The translations under genes were made by a program, and so were the position numbers. A model generated the notes under the pieces. That model had not been told where the DNA came from. It searched no databases and saw only the letters and a program-made list of their open reading frames with translations. DNA of 20,992 nt from a virus: positions 1 to 20,992 of the IMG/VR virus record IMGVR_UViG_3300027969_000476. One strand, given 5' to 3'. Shown here piece by piece: positions 13,334-19,467 of this stretch (positions are counted from its first letter, which is position 1; every line of letters begins with the position of its first letter).

Positions 13334-13608
13334 AAAGTCCATTAACCGGAAGAGAAATGAAACTAATGTCGGAACCATCCACATTAACTTACAGAGGAAA
13401 ACAATACAATGTGAATCACCACTTCTACCTATGTGAATTGTCAAACGAACAATTCACAACAACAGAGTTAGATGAAATGAATTTATTAGAACTAAACAAA
13501 CAAGTTAAATTAGATTTTTTAGAAGAGAGTGGTCTTTTAGAGGTTGACGAAAGAAAAATAAATATAGCAACCTTATATGAAGGTAAAGATAAACAATATC
13601 TTAAATAA
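13330..13608 (+). CDS. YgiT/MqsA-like N-terminal domain protein lacking the HTH
   Basis: This 92-aa protein matches the N-terminal domain of YgiT/MqsA-type regulators of Bacteroidota: KSPLTGREMKL, a strand pair around TYRGKQYNV, YLCELSNEQFTTTELDE. The zinc-binding CxxC pairs are mostly lost: SPLTG replaces CPxCG, and only one Cys remains, in YLC. The usual C-terminal helix-turn-helix is absent, replaced by a short acidic tail. It may be a decoy or antitoxin-like protein, or a derived protein with another task. It is coupled by ATGA to the gene before it and followed by a strong terminator. Confidence 0.7.
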   Translation: MKSPLTGREMKLMSEPSTLTYRGKQYNVNHHFYLCELSNEQFTTTELDEMNLLELNKQVKLDFLEESGLLEVDERKINIATLYEGKDKQYLK

Positions 13609-13611
13609 AAA

Positions 13612-13634
13612 AAACCGACGTAATGTCGGTTTTG
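13612..13634. terminator. Bidirectional hairpin terminator
   Basis: AACCGAC pairs with GTCGGTT around a GTAAT-type loop, with an A-run before and T-rich sequence after. It separates converging genes. Confidence 0.85.
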
Positions 13635-13639
13635 TTGTT

Positions 13640-14398
13640 TTATGCTAAACCTAAATCAGAACTTGTCATAACCGAAGCTACTTTATCTTGATTATATAAA
13701 TTTGTATTTTTTCTATTGGAAATAGCTTGTTTAATTAATTCTTCATCAGATTTACCTGATTTAACACCATCCTCTAAACTTTTTGCAAATTTCTTAAAAT
13801 ATCCGGGACCGTTCCAGCTAGCATATGCGAAGTGCATTAATAATCTATCATTATTTTCAACACGTTCTTTAAGTTCAGGGGAAAAATAATTTTTTGAATT
13901 GTTATCGTATTGATGTTTCATTATTTTTGCTGCTAAAGTTTTTAATTTGTCTTCTAAATGACCACCTCTGTAAAGCCATTTCCAAGTTTTACAAAACTGT
14001 TGCATACCTAAATCAGTTTTTTCTTTATCAATAATTCTAAAAAACTCCTTACCTTCAGGTGTACTTTCAATATTACCATTATATCTATCAAGACCAAACA
14101 TAGTTTCTGTTGATTTACCCATTCCTTTAGTTTGATGACCACATTTAGGGTTCCAGTAACCACCTTCAAATTCATCAATAACTTTTTTGGTTACCTTTTC
14201 CCATTTAGAATCTACAGAACCTGAACTTGTGTCATTTAAAAATGACTCATCATCTTCTTCTGAATCAGTTTTATCTAACATTTTAAGAATTGAGTCAGCC
14301 AATCCTTTTAGAATATCACCCGCACCCTGTTCATTAATATTATATAATGATTTAATTTCATTTTTTTCTTGTTCTGTGATTATAAATTTTTTGGACAT
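13640..14398 (-). CDS. Lysozyme-like muramidase with IITE-type N-terminus
   Basis: A 252-aa protein in two parts. Residues 1-24 (MSKKFIITEQEKNEIKSLYN..) carry the shared peptide ending I21-N22-E23. After an acidic Ser-rich linker (about 40-65), residues 70-210 resemble lysozyme-fold peptidoglycan hydrolases (GH108-like or transglycosylase-like): IDEFEGGYWNP with likely catalytic Glu78, a MFGLDRYNG turn and the typical SWNGPGYFKKFA (194-205). It has no export signal, which fits a virion-carried or internal lysozyme better than a free endolysin. It would open the cell wall at entry or at lysis. It has its own TATTTAT motif, divergent from the metalloprotease gene. Confidence 0.8.
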   Translation of the reverse strand: MSKKFIITEQEKNEIKSLYNINEQGAGDILKGLADSILKMLDKTDSEEDDESFLNDTSSGSVDSKWEKVTKKVIDEFEGGYWNPKCGHQTKGMGKSTETMFGLDRYNGNIESTPEGKEFFRIIDKEKTDLGMQQFCKTWKWLYRGGHLEDKLKTLAAKIMKHQYDNNSKNYFSPELKERVENNDRLLMHFAYASWNGPGYFKKFAKSLEDGVKSGKSDEELIKQAISNRKNTNLYNQDKVASVMTSSDLGLA

Positions 14399-14416
14399 AT
14401 GAATTTTTCTTTTATT

Positions 14417-14423
14417 ATAAATA
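14417..14423 (-). promoter_or_regulatory. TATTTAT motif (minus strand), candidate phage promoter element
   Basis: It lies 18 nt before the muramidase ATG at 14398 and is back to back with the copy at 14440. Confidence 0.5.
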
Positions 14424-14439
14424 CTAACAAACTTTAATA

Positions 14440-14446
14440 TATTTAT
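14440..14446 (+). promoter_or_regulatory. TATTTAT motif, candidate phage promoter element
   Basis: ATATATTTATAAAT abuts the ATG at 14451 with a 4-nt gap. It forms a divergent pair with the minus-strand copy 16 nt away. Confidence 0.5.
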
Positions 14447-14450
14447 AAAT

Positions 14451-14840
14451 ATGAAAGTAATTATTAAACATATTGATTCTGATGTTCCAAAAGAAAATTA
14501 CGAATTCTACAATGACTTTATAAAATATCTGCAAAAAATAAAACCTTTGAAACACGATATTACTATTAAGTTTGTTGGTAAGAGAGAAGGTGATATGACT
14601 ACCGGTCAAAGAAATTCTAAAAATGAATTATTGGTATTATCTAAAAATAGAATGAATAGAGACATTTTAAGAACACTTGCTCACGAATGGGTTCACGAAT
14701 ATCAACGAACAATTTTAAACCGAGATAAAGGTCCGGATATTGGTGGAAAAAATGAAGACGAAGCCAATTCAGAATCAGGTTCAATTATTAAGAAATACGA
14801 GAAATCACGTCCTAATAATGAAAAAAAGATGTATGAATAA
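14451..14840 (+). CDS. Small zinc metallopeptidase (HExxH, minimal gluzincin-like)
   Basis: A 129-aa protein with the zinc-protease signature LAHEWVHEYQ (H78-E79-x2-H82) and a downstream acidic helix NEDEANSESG (101-110). Glu102 or Glu104 in that helix can be the third zinc ligand, as in short gluzincins. The N-terminal half is an alpha/beta scaffold ending in a strand-turn (NSKNELLVLSK). No signal peptide, so it acts in the cytoplasm or in the virion. The substrate is unknown. Processing of head proteins or cleavage of a host regulator are both possible. It diverges from the muramidase gene, and its stop directly abuts the stop of the transglycosylase on the other strand. Confidence 0.82.
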   Translation: MKVIIKHIDSDVPKENYEFYNDFIKYLQKIKPLKHDITIKFVGKREGDMTTGQRNSKNELLVLSKNRMNRDILRTLAHEWVHEYQRTILNRDKGPDIGGKNEDEANSESGSIIKKYEKSRPNNEKKMYE

Positions 14841-15401
14841 TCACACACCTTTTATATACACCCAATTTTTTTGATAGTTTTTATTGTTAACACAGAACGA
14901 CGCATATCCATTAACAATTGGTCTCCCGGTGTTATAATAACCACAAACTAATTTCCAATTACCATACCTTCTATGTAACTGATGAAGTAATTTCATACTA
15001 GTTTGAATATTAAGTTCAATATTATTCTTTAGATTTTTTTTAGATATTGTTTGATTATGAACATCATTTGCCGTTGCCGGCATAATTTGCATTGGACCTA
15101 CAGCTCCGGCGTAAGAAGTTTGACCCGGTTTATATTTCCAATCGAATGGTCCTTTGTATCTTGTTTCTAAATAAGCCACGTTGAAGGCGATGTGTTTTGG
15201 TATTTCGTAGATATCTGAATAATGGTCTATTAACTCATACATCTTTAACGGAGTTGGGGAACTCAAATCTGAGTTCCCCAATTTAGAAAGTTCGATACTT
15301 GGATTTTTCTCCACTTTATTGTTCATAATTTTGAACGAAGTTGTTAATACAATCGTCGACAGAATTAATGTCGTAAATAAGATTATTCCACGTATTTTCA
15401 T
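14841..15401 (-). CDS. Membrane-anchored lytic transglycosylase (SLT type)
   Basis: A 186-aa enzyme that cleaves peptidoglycan between MurNAc and GlcNAc with formation of anhydro-MurNAc. SLT landmarks are catalytic Glu79 in YLETRYKG, the GAVGPMQIMPAT box (99-110) and the CGYYNTG motif (153-159). An N-terminal hydrophobic segment (about 4-22) is an uncleaved anchor or signal, placing the enzyme in the periplasm. This could be for lysis, for wall opening, or for local wall remodelling during infection. The start MKIRG was preferred to an ATG 16 codons upstream, which lies inside the previous gene. It follows the small membrane protein by 5 nt in one operon. Confidence 0.9.
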   Translation of the reverse strand: MKIRGIILFTTLILSTIVLTTSFKIMNNKVEKNPSIELSKLGNSDLSSPTPLKMYELIDHYSDIYEIPKHIAFNVAYLETRYKGPFDWKYKPGQTSYAGAVGPMQIMPATANDVHNQTISKKNLKNNIELNIQTSMKLLHQLHRRYGNWKLVCGYYNTGRPIVNGYASFCVNNKNYQKNWVYIKGV

Positions 15402-15406
15402 AGTTT

Positions 15407-15748
15407 TTATTTTATAGTTGATGTCGTAACAGTATTGTTTTGACCCCATACGTTTTTGGCGTATAGTTTAAAAATAGTTTTCCCAATTGAATCTTGGTAT
15501 ATACTATAATTACCTGTTTTTTTCTCAATGACTATCAAATGGTTATTTTCATCAATCGCCAAATTAACTTCTGACTTAACAATTGTTTTAACTTGAACCT
15601 TCGATGATTTGTCTTTATTGGTCATTTGGTTGTAAAAATTCCCAAGAAAGAATGATGCGGTTATGGCACAGATAATGATACCATAAATGACTCCGTTTTT
15701 AAATAACTGTGATAATTTCACTTTCAAATTTTTTAATTTTTCGTTCAT
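15407..15748 (-). CDS. Small single-pass membrane protein, operon partner of the transglycosylase
   Basis: This 113-aa protein has a basic amphipathic N-terminus (MNEKLKNLKVKLSQLFKN), one membrane helix (about 20-37, VIYGIIICAITASFFLG) and a C-terminal part of about 75 residues expected in the periplasm. It resembles neither a multi-helix holin nor a known spanin by sequence, but its pairing with a peptidoglycan enzyme suggests a shared role at the wall. The start at 15748 follows the TATCTTTG promoter by 23 nt; an in-frame ATG upstream at 15802 would lie before that promoter. Confidence 0.75.
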   Translation of the reverse strand: MNEKLKNLKVKLSQLFKNGVIYGIIICAITASFFLGNFYNQMTNKDKSSKVQVKTIVKSEVNLAIDENNHLIVIEKKTGNYSIYQDSIGKTIFKLYAKNVWGQNNTVTTSTIK

Positions 15749-15771
15749 ATTTTTAAGTTTTAATGTTTTAA

Positions 15772-15802
15772 CAAAGATATGAATAAAAAAATAAACTAAC
15801 AA
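15772..15802 (-). promoter_or_regulatory. Bacteroidota-type promoter for the transglycosylase operon
   Basis: On the minus strand, TTG (15802-15800), 20 nt, then TATCTTTG (15779-15772). Spacing and -7 sequence are identical to the ClpP operon promoter. Confidence 0.75.
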
Positions 15803-15813
15803 CTTTATTAACA

Positions 15814-15848
15814 GAAAAAAGTTAGTACCTCATTACGAGATACTAACT
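15814..15848 (-). terminator. Terminator overlapping the end of the FKBP gene
   Basis: On the minus strand, AGTTAGTATCTC pairs with GAGGTACTAACT (12 bp, one G-U) around GTAAT, followed by six T. The gene's TAA stop falls in the loop. Confidence 0.88.
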
Positions 15849-16258
15849 ACTTCTAAATCAAAGATTAAGTTTTTACCAGCAAGTGGGTGATTTGCGTCTA
15901 ATGTTACGGTTTCTTCATTTACCGCAACAACTTGAACGTTAACCGGTCCTTGTGGTCCCATTCCTTGTAAAGATTCTCCTACTTGAATACCTTCAGGTAC
16001 GTTTGTTTTTGGAACTTCACTGATAAATTCAGGTTTTGGTTCTCCGTAAGCATCTTCCACTGAAATTTCAACAGTTTTTTTATCTCCTTCAGACATATCA
16101 ATTAATCCGGCCTCAAATCCTTTAATAAGTTGACCTAAACCTAACTCAACATCTAACGGCTCACGACCTTCCGCAATTGATGTATCGAAAATTGTTCCAT
16201 CTTCTAATCTCCCTGTGTAATGTACTTTTACTTTACTTGTTGTTTCTACTTTTTTCAT
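15833..16258 (-). CDS. slyD-like: SlyD-like FKBP-type peptidyl-prolyl isomerase
   Basis: A 141-aa FKBP of the SlyD type, which speeds cis/trans isomerisation of Xaa-Pro bonds and acts as a folding chaperone. It shows the FKBP start (VKVHYTGRLEDGTIFDTS, 10-27), the LIKGFEAGL helix (44-52), the inserted IF chaperone domain (about 68-122, DAYGEP...) and the closing NHPLAGKNLIFDLEV (123-137). The C-terminal His-rich metal tail of E. coli SlyD is absent. It is cytoplasmic. A phage copy could help fold virion or replication proteins. It has no TATTTAT motif; the promoter must lie in the 123-base divergent gap upstream. Confidence 0.93.
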   Translation of the reverse strand: MKKVETTSKVKVHYTGRLEDGTIFDTSIAEGREPLDVELGLGQLIKGFEAGLIDMSEGDKKTVEISVEDAYGEPKPEFISEVPKTNVPEGIQVGESLQGMGPQGPVNVQVVAVNEETVTLDANHPLAGKNLIFDLEVVSIS

Positions 16259-16381
16259 AAAATTAAATGTTTTTGATAATTATAAGATTAATAAAAATAA
16301 AAATCAAACCTTGTTGATTAAAAAACTAATTATTCTTATAATTATAATTAATAATTAACCCCTTAAAACCTTTATAACTAT

Positions 16382-16576
16382 ATGTCAAACGAAGAACACG
16401 TTGAGGAAATGTACTATTTTGCTCATATTTCAGGAGTATTTAAAGAATTCTCAAATGAAGTAACTAAAATTAAAAATAATGACCCTAAAAGAAATTTATC
16501 TGAGGTTGTTCAAGACGTGTTTGATGAATTTGTTAATGGAGGGTTAATTCATTCAGACACTCATTTATTTATTTAA
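16382..16576 (+). CDS. Unknown 64-aa protein
   Basis: A small acidic helical protein (MSNEEHVEEMYYFAHISGVFKEF...). No domain seen. The sequence before it (CTTTATAACTAT) resembles the TATTTATAACT before 3451 but lacks the full motif. Its last 8 bases overlap the end of the converging gene. The upstream gap 16259-16381 is very AT-rich, with TTATAATTATAATTAAT-type palindromic sequence and no clear promoter. Confidence 0.65.
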   Translation: MSNEEHVEEMYYFAHISGVFKEFSNEVTKIKNNDPKRNLSEVVQDVFDEFVNGGLIHSDTHLFI

Positions 16577-16838
16577 TGTCAATTGTTGACGTTATATGAA
16601 TATTTTCTTTAATTCCCATATATTTCCAACTTTCATAGGATAAGTGATTCATCCCATCCGGAAAAGTATCCCTACATAATTCAGGGTTGGTAGTAAGTAA
16701 CTTACAATCGACCGTGAATGATTTATTATTGGTTGAATATTTAATAAAATTAACCACAATCTCACTACCTTCCCCAAAAAGTAATTCAAGGTCGCTTTTT
16801 AATACGTTATTGATAAAAAATTCAAATGGTTTCTTCAT
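16569..16838 (-). CDS. Unknown 89-aa protein
   Basis: A soluble protein of mixed alpha/beta type (MKKPFEFFINNVLKSDLELL, then EIVVNFIKYS). No domain seen. The ATG at 16838 was chosen over 16874 because it stands 4 nt after a TATTTAT motif on the minus strand, the same arrangement as at 3451 and 14451. It converges with, and overlaps by 8 nt, the gene at 16382-16576. Confidence 0.7.
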   Translation of the reverse strand: MKKPFEFFINNVLKSDLELLFGEGSEIVVNFIKYSTNNKSFTVDCKLLTTNPELCRDTFPDGMNHLSYESWKYMGIKENIHITSTIDIK

Positions 16839-16842
16839 ATTA

Positions 16843-16849
16843 ATAAATA
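16843..16849 (-). promoter_or_regulatory. TATTTAT motif (minus strand), candidate phage promoter element
   Basis: TATATTTATTAAT lies before the ATG at 16838 with a 4-nt gap. It is divergent from the copy at 16902. Confidence 0.5.
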
Positions 16850-16901
16850 TAGGTGTAAAAACCAGTATTTTCAATTGAGCATTTGATTTATGTAAATTGA
16901 T

Positions 16902-16908
16902 TATTTAT
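16902..16908 (+). promoter_or_regulatory. TATTTAT motif, candidate phage promoter element
   Basis: GATTATTTATTATT lies 18 nt before the ATG at 16927, the first gene of a plus-strand block. Confidence 0.45.
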
Positions 16909-16926
16909 TATTAAAGAAAAAAAACT

Positions 16927-17184
16927 ATGTATTTAAATGTAATCTTAACAATTTTTGTAATTGTCCAAATAGTGACAATGGTATTAATCTACAAATGGTG
17001 GGATAAGTATGGTAGAAAACTTTTCACATCATTTACTGATATAAAAAAAGTATTTCCGTCTAAAATGATGGATTCTGTTAGCACGAGCGGGATTAAAGGT
17101 CCAAATCCATTTGGGAACATTCCGGATATGAGTGTTATGATGAAACAATTGGAAAATATGACCAAAAATATGGGTAAAAAGTAA
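16927..17184 (+). CDS. Small single-pass membrane protein
   Basis: An 85-aa protein with one N-terminal membrane helix (about 3-22, LNVILTIFVIVQIVTMVLIY) followed by KWWDKYGRK and a Met/Lys-rich soluble tail. The positive charges after the helix suggest the tail stays in the cytoplasm. The tail holds a Pro/Gly stretch (GIKGPNPFGNIPD) and a closing amphipathic helix (MMKQLENMTKNM). The function is unknown. It is followed 2 nt later by the next gene. Confidence 0.75.
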   Translation: MYLNVILTIFVIVQIVTMVLIYKWWDKYGRKLFTSFTDIKKVFPSKMMDSVSTSGIKGPNPFGNIPDMSVMMKQLENMTKNMGKK

Positions 17185-17186
17185 TA

Positions 17187-17399
17187 ATGGACGTTTTTCA
17201 GATTCATCAAGAGTTCAATTGGGTAAATAAAGCATTATTTTCCTCTCAAACTAATACACATATTGAAAGTAGTATTAAATTATTCAATAATTTTATGAAT
17301 AAATGGCGTTTTGATATGACTGAAGACCTGAAAATCACTTTTGATAGAGATTTTCTAAAAAATTGTTTGTATCAGACAGAAAATGTATTATCTTTGTAA
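17187..17399 (+). CDS. Unknown 70-aa protein
   Basis: A small soluble helical protein (HQEFNWVNKALFSS, SSIKLFNNFMNKWRF), no known domain. Its 3' end contains a complete host-type promoter for the next gene, so part of its coding sequence serves two purposes. Confidence 0.68.
   Translation: MDVFQIHQEFNWVNKALFSSQTNTHIESSIKLFNNFMNKWRFDMTEDLKITFDRDFLKNCLYQTENVLSL
17366..17396 (+). promoter_or_regulatory. Bacteroidota-type promoter
   Basis: TTTG (17366-17369), 19 nt, TATCTTTG (17389-17396), then the ATG at 17412. It is an excellent match to the host consensus, embedded in the end of the previous gene. Confidence 0.75.
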
Positions 17400-17411
17400 A
17401 AAATATTAAAA

Positions 17412-18047
17412 ATGGAACCAGAAAAAGACATATTCGACGAATGGGCGGAAAAAAGAGACAAAGAATCGTGGATTGTAAGAAAATTACAATTTATCCCATT
17501 ATGGTGGAATCACGATGGTCAATATTACCACAAATACATCAAAATGGGAGTAAAAAATCTAATTTATTGGTTTCCAATCATATGGAAAGACCGAAATTGG
17601 GATAGTCATTACATCTTTGATATAATGAAACACAAATTATCAGGACAAGCCGAATATATTGGACGTAGAGATTTACATACCCGAGCACAAGAAGATGCTA
17701 GTAAAATGAGATTGTGTGTGAAATTGATGGGGTTGGTTCAAGATGAGTTCTATTCTTCTGAATATTCAGATTTTCATAAAACTAAACATTGGTTTGAACC
17801 TGTACCGGGTGACGAAAGATTATCATCTTGGGAATCACGATTATTAGAAGAAAATTTTGATGATTACTTTAAAAAATATCCACTAATCTACAAAAGAGTA
17901 TTAAATGGTGAAGGTGTTTTTGGTAGAGAAGGTCGTGAGGAAGATAAACAAATTATAGCAATGAATATTGCTCACATTAATCACGATAGAGCGAGAAAGT
18001 TGTTATTCAAAGTAATGGAAGAGAACATCGAGAGATGGTGGGACTAG
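17412..18047 (+). CDS. Conserved phage protein of unknown function (211 aa)
   Basis: A Trp-rich protein (QFIPLWWNHDGQYYHK, FPIIWKDRNWDSHYIFDI, QAEYIGRRDLHTRAQEDASKMRLC) of a type seen in many large phages. The PLWWNHDG and W-K-D-R-x-W-D stretches and the A-x-x-D-A-x-K-M-R-L-C helix are its typical marks. No catalytic motif is established. The hydrophobic NLIYWFPIIW segment is too short to be a membrane helix. A host-type promoter 16 nt upstream and no leader RBS suggest early, independent expression. Confidence 0.8.
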   Translation: MEPEKDIFDEWAEKRDKESWIVRKLQFIPLWWNHDGQYYHKYIKMGVKNLIYWFPIIWKDRNWDSHYIFDIMKHKLSGQAEYIGRRDLHTRAQEDASKMRLCVKLMGLVQDEFYSSEYSDFHKTKHWFEPVPGDERLSSWESRLLEENFDDYFKKYPLIYKRVLNGEGVFGREGREEDKQIIAMNIAHINHDRARKLLFKVMEENIERWWD

Positions 18048-18050
18048 ATT

Positions 18051-18218
18051 ATGAGCACATTTGATGAAGTACGGACCAAAGTTACCGAAGAACTCAGAGG
18101 TAATTTGACTGTTGAAGAATATAAAGAGTTAATCTCACTTGAATATGTTTTAACTTGGGGTTATGATAATCCGGAAGATGAGGAACGTTATAAAGAATTA
18201 AGAATTAAAAAAAAATAA
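18051..18218 (+). CDS. Unknown 55-aa acidic protein
   Basis: ATG at 18051, 3 nt after the previous stop, opens a 55-codon frame (MSTFDEVRTKVTEELRGNL...RIKKK). It is helical and charged with a Lys-rich end. No domain seen. Its tight spacing to both neighbours supports it being real. Confidence 0.65.
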   Translation: MSTFDEVRTKVTEELRGNLTVEEYKELISLEYVLTWGYDNPEDEERYKELRIKKK

Positions 18219-18221
18219 GTT

Positions 18222-18395
18222 ATGTGGAAAGTTTATGGAATAATGTTTTTAGTTGTTGTTGTAATTGTGTTTTTTTGGGTTAGAGGTATTGATAATATGA
18301 TGAAAAATCATCCTGACTATAAGGGTGAGGATTGGTTAAATTGGGGGGACGATAATGACGACTTTAAAAAAGAAGACGAAAAAGAAAAAAAATAG
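18222..18395 (+). CDS. 57-aa single-pass membrane protein with charged tail
   Basis: ATG at 18222, 3 nt after the previous stop. The protein is one membrane helix (about 5-20, a Val-rich run ending FFWV) followed by a strongly charged tail (GDDNDDFKKEDEKEKK). The function is unknown. Small membrane proteins of this form are often lysis accessories or inhibitors of host membrane systems. It ends 5 nt before the metallophosphoesterase. Confidence 0.68.
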   Translation: MWKVYGIMFLVVVVIVFFWVRGIDNMMKNHPDYKGEDWLNWGDDNDDFKKEDEKEKK

Positions 18396-18400
18396 AAATT

Positions 18401-19093
18401 ATGAGAGTGACACTTTTGTCAGATACACACAACAAACACAAACAAATAACCGGTGATTTACCGGGAGGTGATTTGTTGGTACATAGTGGAGATTTAACAT
18501 CTATGGGTTACGAGCACGAAATCAGAGAGTTCTGTAAGTGGTTCAACAACATAGAAGGTTATACTCACAAGGTATTCATCGCCGGAAACCACGATTGGGG
18601 ATTCCAAGACAACGTTGATAAGGTAAAAGAGATATTAGATTTCTACACCGGAATCACATATCTTCAAGATAGTGAATTAGTAATCAAAGTTGGTGATGAA
18701 AGAGAAGTTAAAATCTACGGTAGTCCTTGGCAACCTTGGTTCCACGATTGGGCGTTTAACCTTCAAAAAAATGGTATAGGTTTAGCGGGTAAATGGGAAG
18801 GAATCCCTGATGATACTGACATCTTACTTACTCACTGTCCGGCATTTGGAATATTAGACACCGTTGACGGTAGAAGACACGATAATTTGGGTTGTGAGTT
18901 ATTAGTTGAAAGATTAGAGAGATTAAACGTTAAACTTCATAATGTTGGTCATATCCACACCGGATATGGTTACGTTAAAAAAGGAGACACACATCACTTT
19001 AACTCTGCGGTTTTAGATGAAAGATATATCTACACTCAAAAACCAATGACTGTTGATTGGAATCCGGAAACAAACGAAGTAGAGTTTGTGTAA
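18401..19093 (+). CDS. Calcineurin-like metallophosphoesterase
   Basis: A 230-aa protein with the full set of metal-binding motifs of this superfamily: SDTH (7-10, D8 and H10), HSGDL (28-32, D31), AGNHD (61-65), LLTHCP (142-147, H145) and NVGHIH (181-186, H184 and H186). The layout resembles the MPPED1/239FB group, which has broad phosphodiesterase activity. Likely substrates are cyclic nucleotides or other phosphodiesters. A phage could use such an enzyme to destroy cyclic nucleotide alarm signals of the host, but that is speculation. The domain is complete and cytoplasmic. It ends a plus-strand block, with a strong terminator right after. Confidence 0.93.
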   Translation: MRVTLLSDTHNKHKQITGDLPGGDLLVHSGDLTSMGYEHEIREFCKWFNNIEGYTHKVFIAGNHDWGFQDNVDKVKEILDFYTGITYLQDSELVIKVGDEREVKIYGSPWQPWFHDWAFNLQKNGIGLAGKWEGIPDDTDILLTHCPAFGILDTVDGRRHDNLGCELLVERLERLNVKLHNVGHIHTGYGYVKKGDTHHFNSAVLDERYIYTQKPMTVDWNPETNEVEFV

Positions 19094-19095
19094 TA

Positions 19096-19122
19096 AAAAA
19101 CCCCCTTAATTGGGGGTTTTTT
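19096..19122. terminator. Bidirectional hairpin terminator
   Basis: AAAACCCCC pairs with GGGGGTTTT around TTAATT, with an A-run before and T-run after. It stands between converging genes. Confidence 0.88.
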
Positions 19123-19310
19123 TATCCATTCATAATCTGTTGTAATCTTGCCATAATTCTCCTTTGTTGTTCTTGGAGTTTGTTAATTCTGGCTTGTTGT
19201 TCTTGGTTTAGGTCAATACTTTCACCTTTAATAGAGGCGATTTCATTAGCAATACTATCATAACCATATGTTAGATTACTATACTCTTGGGCTTTTTGTT
19301 CTTCGTTCAT
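19122..19310 (-). CDS. Small coiled-coil protein
   Basis: A 62-aa protein that is mostly one long amphipathic helix (NQEQQARINKLQEQQRRIMARLQQIMNG), likely a coiled coil that forms dimers. The N-terminus is acidic. Such small coiled coils in phages can be chaperones or tail-assembly accessories. No family is recognised. It has no TATTTAT motif upstream, only an imperfect TTTATA, and converges on the terminator at 19096-19122. Confidence 0.7.
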   Translation of the reverse strand: MNEEQKAQEYSNLTYGYDSIANEIASIKGESIDLNQEQQARINKLQEQQRRIMARLQQIMNG

Positions 19311-19373
19311 ACAATAATTATATCTGTATAAATTTAAAAGTAAAACATATTGACTTTTTATCTTAATATTGTA

Positions 19374-19380
19374 TATTTAT
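19374..19380 (+). promoter_or_regulatory. TATTTAT motif, candidate phage promoter element
   Basis: TGTATATTTATTACCA lies 5 nt before the ATG at 19386 of a 14-codon frame. It begins the leader of the synthetase-like gene. Confidence 0.48.
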
Positions 19381-19385
19381 TACCA

Positions 19386-19430
19386 ATGAAACGATATGAA
19401 TTATACACGCCGAACAATTATATTACTTAA
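19386..19430 (+). CDS. Possible 14-aa leader peptide before the synthetase-like gene
   Basis: ATG at 19386 encodes MKRYELYTPNNYIT and stops at TAA, 5 nt before a strong terminator. It contains two adjacent Asn codons and three Tyr codons, and lies upstream of an AsnRS/AspRS-like gene. Its place right after a TATTTAT motif is like that of true genes here. It could be a ribosome-sensing leader for attenuation, a micropeptide, or chance. Confidence 0.35.
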   Translation: MKRYELYTPNNYIT

Positions 19431-19435
19431 CAAGT

Positions 19436-19467
19436 AAGTCCCTATTTTATTTTAGGGACTTTTTTTT
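19436..19467 (+). terminator. Strong terminator in the leader of the synthetase-like gene
   Basis: AAGTCCCTA (19436-19444) pairs with TAGGGACTT (19453-19461) around TTTTATTT, followed by a run of T. A smaller hairpin TTACTT-AAC-AAGTAA (19423-19437) just upstream touches its base. Confidence 0.88.

Noticed and set aside
16259-16381. Palindromic AT-rich stretch between FKBP and the 16382 gene as a replication origin or operator
   Set aside because: The TTATAATTATAATTAAT-type sequence is only simple AT-rich DNA, with no repeated iterons or matching copies elsewhere in the window.
16563-16575. TATTTAT inside TTTATTTATTTAA at the end of the 16382 gene
   Set aside because: It is within coding sequence, and no plus-strand gene starts within 300 bases, so it is taken as chance. 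The copy at about 12184 in the endonuclease gene (codons for Gly-Ile-Tyr-Lys) was rejected for the same reason.
17363-17605. Overlapping 80-codon plus-strand frame
   Set aside because: It covers the promoter and start of the well-supported 211-aa gene in another frame and has random-looking basic composition.
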